Source: Cellvibrionales bacterium UBA4435
GTDB lineage: Bacteria; Pseudomonadota; Gammaproteobacteria; Pseudomonadales; Porticoccaceae
Assembly (NCBI GenBank): GCA_002390525.1
Contig: DGPR01000048.1
Span: forward strand, 1,962-17,807
Direction: 5' to 3'
DNA length: 15,846 nucleotides
The position numbers and the translations under genes are program-made. Numbering within the stretch: position 1 is the stretch's first letter; each line of letters opens with the position of its first letter. The notes below the pieces were generated by a model. The model had not been told where the DNA came from. It ran no database searches and worked only from the letters and a program-made list of their open reading frames with translations. Of the stretch, positions 1 through 6,016 are shown in pieces.

Positions 1-2150
1 ATATTTTTTGGGCTTGTTTTAAAAACAGCACATACGCCCTCAAGATCTTGCTCTAATCTATCAAAGTGATTCAATACAGCCTCGCCAGTTACAGCTTCAA
101 TACGACGGATACCAGCAGCAATACCCGCTTCAGATATGATTTTAAATACACCAATGTTACCTGTGCGAAGAGTATGCGTGCCCCCACAAAGCTCAATAGA
201 AAATCCATCGCCCATTGTTAGCACTCTTACCTCGTCGCCATACTTCTCACCGAATAAAGACATAGCTCCTTTTTGTTTAGCAGTCTTCATGTCGCAAACC
301 TCAGTTATTATTAAAGTATTACGACGAATTTCGTCATTAACGATCTTTTCGATGATTTTCTTTTGCAAGGAGCTGAGAGCATTTGGATGACTAAAATCAA
401 ATCGAAGACGATTGCTATCTACCAAGGAGCCTTTTTGTAAGACATCATCACCCAAAACTTTTCTTAGGGCTGCATGCAACAAGTGAGTTGCAGAGTGATT
501 AATTTCAGTTGCTAATCGGATGCTCGTATCGACCACAGAATCAACTTTTTGACCAACAGACATAGATCCATTAGAAAGAATACCAATATGCAAGTAATGC
601 TCGCCTTGTTTTTGACAGTCTGTTACAGAAAACTCAGAAGCATCAGAAATCAACAGCCCATGATCTCCCACCTGGCCTCCAGATTCTGCATAAAAGGAAG
701 TGCTGTCTAGAACTACTGCAGCTTCTTCACCCTCTGAAATACCTTCAACTAAATTACCGTTTAATATTATAGCTACAATATTTCCTTGGACTGCAGTTGA
801 TCCATAACCATTAAACTCAGTCTTTCCACTCAGTTCAAAATTTTGAGCATATTCAACATTAAATTTTCCGACCGATCTTGCTTTATCTCGTTGTGCCTCC
901 ATACATTTTTCATATCCACACATATCAAGTGTAAGACCCTTTTCTCTTGCAATATCATTGACCAAATCAACAGGAAAACCATATGTATCATAAAGTGTAA
1001 AAACTATATTCCCTGGAATTATAGTGTCATTTAATTTCTCCAAAAAAGAGTTCAGTAAAGACATACCTCTATCTAGGGTCTTCTGGAACTGCTGTTCTTC
1101 CTTTAAAAGTACTTTTTCAACTCTAGTTTTAGCCTTAATTAATTCTGGATATGCTTCCCCCATAATCGAACAGAGGTCTGAAACTAAAGAATAAAAAAAT
1201 GGTTGTTTTTGTCCTAGTTGATTTCCATGACGAATAGCTCTTCGAATGATACGTCGTAAGACATAGCCGCGGCCTTCGTTTGATGGAAAAACCCCATCTA
1301 CTATCAAAAAACTACAAGAACGAATATGGTCTGCTATCACCCTAAGAGACTTATTTTCACAATCTTTTGTGTTGGTTGCTTTAGCAGCAGACTTCAGCAA
1401 GGATTGAAAAAGATCTACCTCATAATTATTGTGGACGCCCTGCATTACTGCAGCTATTCTTTCAAGGCCCATTCCTGTATCGACAGATGGATTTGGGAGG
1501 GGCTCCATAGTTCCGTCTGCTTTCTTTTCATATTGCATGAAAACTAAATTCCATATTTCAATATAACGATCAAGATCGTCATGCTTACTTCCAGGCGGTC
1601 CACCAGATACTTCTTCACCATGATCATAAAATATTTCTGAGCAGGGGCCGCAAGGACCTGTTTCTCCCATCTGCCAGAAATTGTCAACACCCAATCTTGA
1701 AAAGCGATTTGGATTCACACCTATCTCGTTGAGCCATATTTTTTCTGCTTCCGTATCTGTTTCGTGAACAGTAATCCATAGGCGCTCTTCAGGCAAGCCA
1801 AGCTCTTCTGTCAAGAATTTCCATGCAAATATAATTGCCTCGTGCTTAAAATAATCACCAAAGCTAAAATTCCCTAACATTTCAAAAAAAGTATGATGTC
1901 TGGCTGTATAACCTACATTTTCTAGATCGTTATGTTTTCCTCCAGCTCTCACACATCGTTGTGAAGAAGTCGCTCTGAGATATTTTCGGTTCTCTTTACC
2001 TAGAAATATATCTTTGAATTGAACCATACCCGCATTTGTGAATAACAAAGATTGGTCATTAGTAGGCACTAGGCTACTGCTGCTGACCAACTTATGGTTA
2101 TGCTTCTCAAAATAATCAAGGAAAGATTGTCGAATTTTAGAAATTTTCAT
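1..2150 (-). CDS. alaS: Alanyl-tRNA synthetase, 3' end outside the window
   Basis: Charges tRNA-Ala with alanine in the cytoplasm and removes mischarged Ser or Gly through its editing domain. The ATG at 2150 opens a protein beginning [16 protein letters not shown], and 716 codons are visible without a stop. E. coli AlaRS has 876 residues, so the C-terminal C-Ala domain lies beyond the left edge. The N-terminal class II core shows [24 protein letters not shown] and [18 protein letters not shown]. The editing-domain zinc site is intact: HSATH (His552, His556) and CGGTH (Cys655, His659). The Shine-Dalgarno is weak (GTGGG about 11 nt upstream of ATG). The gene is last in the minus-strand run from recA, about 100 nt after hinT. 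recA-recX-alaS proximity is common in gammaproteobacteria, but here three genes separate recX from alaS. Identification is near certain. Confidence 0.98.
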   Translation of the reverse strand, partial: MKISKIRQSFLDYFEKHNHKLVSSSSLVPTNDQSLLFTNAGMVQFKDIFLGKENRKYLRATSSQRCVRAGGKHNDLENVGYTARHHTFFEMLGNFSFGDYFKHEAIIFAWKFLTEELGLPEERLWITVHETDTEAEKIWLNEIGVNPNRFSRLGVDNFWQMGETGPCGPCSEIFYDHGEEVSGGPPGSKHDDLDRYIEIWNLVFMQYEKKADGTMEPLPNPSVDTGMGLERIAAVMQGVHNNYEVDLFQSLLKSAAKATNTKDCENKSLRVIADHIRSCSFLIVDGVFPSNEGRGYVLRRIIRRAIRHGNQLGQKQPFFYSLVSDLCSIMGEAYPELIKAKTRVEKVLLKEEQQFQKTLDRGMSLLNSFLEKLNDTIIPGNIVFTLYDTYGFPVDLVNDIAREKGLTLDMCGYEKCMEAQRDKARSVGKFNVEYAQNFELSGKTEFNGYGSTAVQGNIVAIILNGNLVEGISEGEEAAVVLDSTSFYAESGGQVGDHGLLISDASEFSVTDCQKQGEHYLHIGILSNGSMSVGQKVDSVVDTSIRLATEINHSATHLLHAALRKVLGDDVLQKGSLVDSNRLRFDFSHPNALSSLQKKIIEKIVNDEIRRNTLIITEVCDMKTAKQKGAMSLFGEKYGDEVRVLTMGDGFSIELCGGTHTLRTGNIGVFKIISEAGIAAGIRRIEAVTGEAVLNHFDRLEQDLEGVCAVFKTSPKN

Positions 2151-2189
2151 AATAAATTTAACCCACAACCTTATCTGAGGTATTTGAAA

Positions 2190-2218
2190 AGATTTTATAG
2201 TATTGCCAAATAAAATCT
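2190..2218 (-). terminator. Inverted repeat between hinT and alaS, possible weak terminator or attenuator
   Basis: A perfect 9-bp inverted repeat, AGATTTTAT and ATAAAATCT, flanks an 11-nt loop. Read on the minus strand, the hairpin is followed by TTTTC. The stem is AT-rich with only one G-C pair per arm end, so it would be unstable. It sits between the hinT stop and the alaS start, where it could partly end the upstream transcript or be a protein site. Function is inference. Confidence 0.3.
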
Positions 2219-2246
2219 AATTTTTCCTGAGAGCTACGCAGTAATA

Positions 2247-2597
2247 CTAAAAGCTAAGATTACTCTCTAAAAATTTCTTATTTCCTAACAAATGTAAGTG
2301 CAGATGAAATACAGTCTGACCGGCTTCAGCACCATTATTAATTACTATTCGGAAAGCTTCGCTTATTCCCGCTTCTTTCGCTATATCGCAAGCTACTAGC
2401 AACAAATGTCCCAACAAGCTCTCGTCCACCGGAGCAGCATTTGCAAGCATAGGGATAGGCTTTTTGGGGATAATCAGCAAATGCGTAGGAGCCTGAGGTG
2501 CTATATCCTTTATAGCAATACATTGCTCATCTTCGTAAACTATATCTGCGCATGTATCCCCATTAATTATTTTTTCAAAAAGCGTTTTATCTGTCAT
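2247..2597 (-). CDS. hinT: HinT-type histidine triad (HIT) purine nucleotide phosphoramidase
   Basis: A 116-residue HIT protein, close to the 119 residues of E. coli HinT. It resembles HinT throughout: DIVYEDEQCIAIKDIAPQAP, then THLLIIPKKPIP, then GQTVFHLHLHLLG. The triad histidines are His98, His100 and His102; the middle one is the expected nucleophile. Family knowledge: HinT hydrolyses adenosine 5'-phosphoramidates and aminoacyl-adenylates such as lysyl-AMP from LysRS. Placement directly upstream of alaS fits a role in clearing leaked aminoacyl-AMP, but that is inference. After the triad, the usual GGR is replaced by GNKK and the tail is short, so the C-terminal specificity loop differs from E. 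coli. A GAGG lies about 13 nt before the ATG. Confidence 0.93.
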   Translation of the reverse strand: MTDKTLFEKIINGDTCADIVYEDEQCIAIKDIAPQAPTHLLIIPKKPIPMLANAAPVDESLLGHLLLVACDIAKEAGISEAFRIVINNGAEAGQTVFHLHLHLLGNKKFLESNLSF

Positions 2598-2650
2598 TCT
2601 CTAAACAACCTCAACTAAAAGTTATTAACCAACTATACATTAACTAAATA

Positions 2651-2836
2651 TTAACTGAGTTTTTCATCGGCATTTAACTGGCGAGCTTCCGTTTCAAGCA
2701 TTATTGGAATGCCATCTCTAATAGGGTAGGCAAGTCCGCTTGCACGGCAAACAAGCTCATCATTGTCTTTAAGATACTCAAGTGGAGCCTTGCTAACTGG
2801 ACAGACCAAAATGGATAATAAATTTTTATCAATCAT
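2651..2836 (-). CDS. ycaR: Trm112-like zinc-ribbon protein, YcaR/UPF0434 family
   Basis: A 61-residue protein matching E. coli YcaR (60 residues) over its length: [20 protein letters not shown] near the start, and [16 protein letters not shown] near the end. The Trm112 fold is a small zinc-ribbon; eukaryotic and archaeal members activate methyltransferases, while the bacterial role is not well fixed. Only two candidate metal cysteines remain (Cys12 and Cys30), because the second Cys of the CPxC pair is Ser. The start is supported by AAGGA five bases before ATG. In E. coli the gene lies with lpxK and kdsB; here it sits between an M23 peptidase gene and hinT, which looks like a relocation. Confidence 0.9.
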   Translation of the reverse strand: MIDKNLLSILVCPVSKAPLEYLKDNDELVCRASGLAYPIRDGIPIMLETEARQLNADEKLS

Positions 2837-2893
2837 GCTAATCCTTAATGTAAGATCGTAAAATATAAGTTTAAGTCAAAGGAGGAAGTAAAA

Positions 2894-3712
2894 CTATGGA
2901 ACAAGGGGAAAATATTTCATTACTAATTGTGGATCAAGTCTTACATCAAGCCAATTTATTCTCCAATCAAGATGTGGACCTGTTGCCCTTCCGGTAGCAC
3001 CAACCTTACCTATTAAGTCTCCTCTATTTACCCTCTCGCCAACATCAACACTGATTTCGCTGAGATGAATATAGGTCGAGCTAATTCCAAAACCATGTGA
3101 AATAATTAGGGTCCCCCCAGAATACAACATATTAGGATGCACAAGTTCTACAGCCCCCGGAGCGGGTGCAAAAACAGGAGTACCTGTTGGAGCTGCTATA
3201 TCTAAACCATAGTGCGGATTACCAGGATATCCATTATAAAATCTTCGACTCCCATAAACACCAGTAATAGGGCCCTTCAACGGCATAACAAAGCCAGATA
3301 AAAAATCTAGGCTATTATTTATTTTTGCCCTTGCAATCCAAACTTGTTCTGATTCTTTTTTTATTCTTTCGCTTAATGCGCTAGGAGGCTTTACAGTATT
3401 TTGGGGGACACCAAAAATTTTTTGCTCTTTATATTCTCTTTGGTGAACCGAAAATATATATAATTTTTTTTCATTTTTTTTATTAATTGAGGTTAAAGTA
3501 ATCTTTTCTGGAGCATTACGACCAAGCCCAAAAATAAAAAAACCGCTTTCATCAACCCTTATATCTCGACCCATCATTTCTAGTGTTGTACCTGGATCTA
3601 CCTGACCAGATACAATAGAACCCTGAGATAGCTGGCCATTTATTTCGACTCCAAAAAGGCTGAGGGGCACTGAAAGCAACGAAAGGAATAATATATTTTT
3701 TAAACTCATCAT
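2894..3712 (-). CDS. Secreted M23 family peptidoglycan metallopeptidase
   Basis: Predicted periplasmic or outer-membrane endopeptidase (LytM/M23 fold) that cuts peptide cross-links in peptidoglycan, or regulates amidases if inactive. I start it at the ATG at 3712, giving 272 residues, because MMSLKNILFLSLLSVPLSLFG is a clear signal peptide. A GTG start at 3787 would add 25 residues, bury that signal and overlap recX. After the signal come a beta-rich N-terminal region, a charged linker (SERIKKESEQVWIARAKIN) and the C-terminal M23 domain. Catalytic positions seen are HYGLD (His167, Asp171), TYIHLSE (His216) and GPHLDW (His247). The last zinc ligand of the usual HxH motif is Asp249. I recall other gammaproteobacterial members with GPHLDW followed by NW, so this is probably a subfamily trait. 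The substrate is not determined. Confidence 0.9.
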   Translation of the reverse strand: MMSLKNILFLSLLSVPLSLFGVEINGQLSQGSIVSGQVDPGTTLEMMGRDIRVDESGFFIFGLGRNAPEKITLTSINKKNEKKLYIFSVHQREYKEQKIFGVPQNTVKPPSALSERIKKESEQVWIARAKINNSLDFLSGFVMPLKGPITGVYGSRRFYNGYPGNPHYGLDIAAPTGTPVFAPAPGAVELVHPNMLYSGGTLIISHGFGISSTYIHLSEISVDVGERVNRGDLIGKVGATGRATGPHLDWRINWLDVRLDPQLVMKYFPLVP

Positions 3713-3746
3713 TAAATAATTAAAATATCCAGTTAATTGATTTTTG

Positions 3747-4205
3747 TTATTTACAACATGCGGATATATGCTCAGATTTAAAACCACGATACTTTAGAAA
3801 ATTATTTATTTTCACTTTTTCATTGAATTCGCAGCTAGTACTATAACCATATTTTTTTATTAAAACTTTTTTAGCTAGCTCGAACCAATCTACTCCGCAT
3901 TCTGTAACAACTTTTACCGTTATATCATTTGAAACCTTGCAGTTTTTTAGCTCAGCAACAATCCTATCTGGCCCGTATCCTTTTCTTATCCTTGTTGCTG
4001 TAAGCATTTCAGCAAAGCGAAAATCAGACTGAAGATTTAAATCCCTTAAATCTATCATAACATCATAGATTAGCTTCGATTCATCCGGAAATATTTTGAC
4101 TAACTTTTGTAATAAATCATCGAACGAGTGCTCTCTTCGAGAAAGTAATGTCATGGCACGATATTTAACATTGACATATTTTTTTATTTCTTTTTTATTT
4201 TCCAT
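3747..4205 (-). CDS. recX: Regulatory protein RecX
   Basis: Small three-helix-repeat protein that caps or inhibits RecA filaments. The 152 residues contain the family signatures in order: YRAMTLLSRREHSFDDLLQK near the N-terminus, DFRFAEMLTATRIRKGYGP in the middle with RIVAEL after it, and NFLKYRGFKSEHI near the C-terminus. It lies 108 nt after recA on the same strand, behind an intrinsic terminator, so its expression probably depends on read-through from the SOS-controlled recA promoter, as in E. coli. There is no strong Shine-Dalgarno before the ATG, consistent with low expression. The following M23 gene begins 34 nt after its stop. Confidence 0.95.
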   Translation of the reverse strand: MENKKEIKKYVNVKYRAMTLLSRREHSFDDLLQKLVKIFPDESKLIYDVMIDLRDLNLQSDFRFAEMLTATRIRKGYGPDRIVAELKNCKVSNDITVKVVTECGVDWFELAKKVLIKKYGYSTSCEFNEKVKINNFLKYRGFKSEHISACCK

Positions 4206-4254
4206 AAAAATAAAGCCAATCTTCTATATTCTGCTACAAATGCTATGAGTTATT

Positions 4255-4288
4255 AAAAAAACCATACCTCGTACCCAAGTATGGTTTT
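4255..4288 (-). terminator. Intrinsic terminator after recA
   Basis: On the minus strand, AAAACCATAC pairs perfectly with GTATGGTTTT across an 11-nt loop. The 3' arm runs into seven consecutive Ts. It begins 26 nt past the recA stop and lies before recX, so most recA messages should end here and a minority read through into recX. Confidence 0.88.
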
Positions 4289-4313
4289 ATATAGCAACAT
4301 TGATAATTTATTT

Positions 4314-5378
4314 TTATTCTATCACCTTGATTTCACTATCATCTATTGTGTCATTTTTCTGATTCGCTTCTGCTTTGTTTTCTTTTTTTAATACCGGCAT
4401 TAGTTGTGCTCTAATTTTTTCTTCAATTTCATTGGCTATGCTTTCATTTTCGCGCAAATATATACAAGCATTAGATTTACCTTGGCCAATTTTATTTCCA
4501 TTGTAAGCATACCAAGAGCCTGCTTTTTCAATTAAATCACATTTAACACCAAGATCTATTACCTCACCTAAATGATTTATCCCTTGTCCATATAAAATCT
4601 GAAATTCACATTGCTTGAATGGAGGTGAGATTTTATTTTTGACCACTTTTACCCTTGTTTCATTTCCAGTTATCTCGTCGCCTTCTTTCACTGCTCCGAT
4701 TCTACGAATATCTAAACGAACTGACGAATAAAACTTCAGTGCATTGCCACCTGTGGTCGTTTCAGGGTTGCCAAACATAACACCTATTTTCATACGAATT
4801 TGATTAATAAATATCACTAAACAATTTGCATTTTTGATATTACTAGTTAATTTACGTAAAGCTTGAGACATTAATCTTGCCTGAAGGCCCACATGGTGGT
4901 CTCCCATTTCACCCTCTATTTCTGCTCTTGGGGTAAGTGCTGCAACAGAATCTATTACTAACACATCTATGGTTCCAGATCTTACTAACATGTCAGTAAC
5001 CTCAAGAGCTTGTTCACCTGTATCCGGTTGCGAAACAAAAAGGTCATCTACTTGAACACCAAGCTTTTCTGCATACACAGGATCCAAAGCATGCTCTGCA
5101 TCTATAAAAGCACAAGTGCCACCAACTTTTTGTGCCTCTGCTATAACCTGAAGTGTTAACGTAGTTTTACCAGAAGACTCAGGTCCATAAATTTCAACCA
5201 CCCTACCCTTTGGTAGCCCGCCAATTCCAAGGGCGACATCTAACCCCAAGGATCCAGTAGAAATTGCTGGTATCGCTTGATGCTCTTTGTCTCCCATTCG
5301 CATTACCGTACCTTTACCAAACTGTCTTTCAATTTGCGATAGTGCTGCCTGAAGGGCTTTTTCTTTATTGGGCTCCAT
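4314..5378 (-). CDS. recA: Recombinase RecA
   Basis: DNA-dependent ATPase that forms filaments on single-stranded DNA, drives strand exchange and triggers LexA self-cleavage. It has 354 residues (E. coli 353). Walker A is GPESSGKT (65-72). [12 protein letters not shown] is the Walker B strand. Loop 1 contains [20 protein letters not shown], and loop 2 follows [32 protein letters not shown] is also canonical. The C-terminal tail is acidic (DDSEIKVIE), as expected for autoregulation. AAGGAAG lies five bases before the ATG. A LexA operator is 74 nt upstream, and a strong terminator follows the stop. Identification is certain from near-identity to the conserved family core. Confidence 0.99.
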   Translation of the reverse strand: MEPNKEKALQAALSQIERQFGKGTVMRMGDKEHQAIPAISTGSLGLDVALGIGGLPKGRVVEIYGPESSGKTTLTLQVIAEAQKVGGTCAFIDAEHALDPVYAEKLGVQVDDLFVSQPDTGEQALEVTDMLVRSGTIDVLVIDSVAALTPRAEIEGEMGDHHVGLQARLMSQALRKLTSNIKNANCLVIFINQIRMKIGVMFGNPETTTGGNALKFYSSVRLDIRRIGAVKEGDEITGNETRVKVVKNKISPPFKQCEFQILYGQGINHLGEVIDLGVKCDLIEKAGSWYAYNGNKIGQGKSNACIYLRENESIANEIEEKIRAQLMPVLKKENKAEANQKNDTIDDSEIKVIE

Positions 5379-5441
5379 AATAACTTCCTTTTTTCTTATA
5401 TAGTTTTTAATTGTGTCACATAATTATTAATTTTAACTTAA

Positions 5442-5477
5442 ATTTCGACTACTGTATAGCCATACAGTAGTCGAAAT
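5442..5477. promoter_or_regulatory. LexA (SOS) operator of recA within a 36-bp extended palindrome
   Basis: The core TACTGTATAGCCATACAGTA holds CTG at 5452-5454 and CAG at 5465-5467 separated by ten bases, the gammaproteobacterial SOS-box pattern. The symmetry extends outward to positions 5442 and 5477, with one mismatched pair (5458/5461). It is 74 nt upstream of the recA ATG. A TTGGAA on the minus strand next to the box could be part of the recA -35 region, but I cannot place the transcription start. Confidence 0.92.
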
Positions 5478-5506
5478 ATTCCAATTTACTCGGGCATAGA
5501 ATTTTA

Positions 5507-5530
5507 CTATATCAAAATATTTTGATATAG
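5507..5530. promoter_or_regulatory. 24-bp perfect palindrome, unidentified operator candidate
   Basis: Each half reads CTATATCAAAAT, and the 12+12 bases are fully self-complementary with no spacer. It lies between recA and fdxA, 29 nt beyond the SOS palindrome and 145 nt before the fdxA ATG. It is not a LexA box, and the half-site order (ATCAA outward, TTGAT inward) is the reverse of an FNR site. No T-run follows. A homodimeric regulator site is the simplest reading, but the regulator is unknown. Confidence 0.5.
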
Positions 5531-5628
5531 AAGCAAGCATATGTTAAATTATTGTAATAATCTTATTTAATTTTCGATATTTATAAAGTTATGAAAAATA
5601 TTTGTTTAAAAGAGTCCATCGATTTCTG

Positions 5629-5634
5629 TATAAT
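5629..5634 (+). promoter_or_regulatory. -10 element of the fdxA promoter
   Basis: A consensus TATAAT lies 41 nt before the fdxA ATG. The -35 is weak: TTGTTT at 5602-5607 is 21 nt away, and nothing better sits at 17 nt. This may mean an activator is needed or that the -10 works with little -35 contact. Confidence 0.6.
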
Positions 5635-5675
5635 TTCGCACAGTTTCATATATCAGGTGTACGGAGAATAATATA

Positions 5676-5999
5676 ATGCCATTCGTAGTCGGCGAAAACT
5701 GCATAAAGTGCAAATATACTGATTGTGTAGAAGTATGCCCAGTGGATTGTTTCTATGAAGGACCAAATTTCTTAGTAATCCACCCTGATGAATGTATTGA
5801 TTGTGCACTTTGTGAACCAGAGTGTCCTGCTGGAGCAATATTTTCTGAGGATGAGCTCCCAGAAGATCAACAAGTATACCTAGAACTTAATTCCGAGTTA
5901 TCTGAAGTTTGGCCAAATATTACTGAAGCAAAAACACCGGCGGAAGACGCTGAAAAGTGGGATGGGATAAAAGGAAAACTGGAGTACCTAGAGCGATAA
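5676..5999 (+). CDS. fdxA: Seven-iron (3Fe-4S/4Fe-4S) ferredoxin FdxA
   Basis: Small cytoplasmic electron carrier of the Azotobacter FdI type. The 107 residues begin [19 protein letters not shown]. Nine cysteines occur at 9, 12, 17, 21, 25, 40, 43, 46 and 50, matching the FdI pattern: a first motif interrupted for the 3Fe-4S cluster (C9, C17, C50) and [11 protein letters not shown] for the 4Fe-4S cluster. The acidic C-terminal tail, with [20 protein letters not shown], is also typical. GGAG at 5663-5666 sets the start. In pseudomonads fdxA lies near recA and mutS; here it is divergent from recA with a shared 297-nt regulatory spacer. Its 3' end meets sppA convergently with only 17 nt between them. 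Confidence 0.97.
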   Translation: MPFVVGENCIKCKYTDCVEVCPVDCFYEGPNFLVIHPDECIDCALCEPECPAGAIFSEDELPEDQQVYLELNSELSEVWPNITEAKTPAEDAEKWDGIKGKLEYLER

Positions 6000-6016
6000 T
6001 ATAAAAATCTAATAGG

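Noticed and set aside
136..1547. Several plus-strand frames of 63-84 codons
   Set aside because: All lie antisense to the continuous, motif-rich alaS frame and have the composition of shadow frames.
2896..2997. Plus-strand 33-codon frame with an excellent Shine-Dalgarno
   Set aside because: It is antisense to the conserved 3' end of the M23 gene, has no recognisable motif and no clear promoter. It is kept only as a finding, not called as a gene.
3713..3787. Longer M23 protein from a GTG start at 3787
   Set aside because: It would put 25 residues in front of a clear signal peptide and overlap recX. The ATG at 3712 fits better.
5507..5530. FNR or Fur box
   Set aside because: FNR needs TTGAT-N4-ATCAA and the halves here are in the opposite order; Fur-like GATAAT repeats are not present.
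5653..5838. Minus-strand 61-codon frame opposite fdxA
   Set aside because: It is entirely opposite the cysteine-rich ferredoxin, which explains its composition. No ribosome site or family match was seen.
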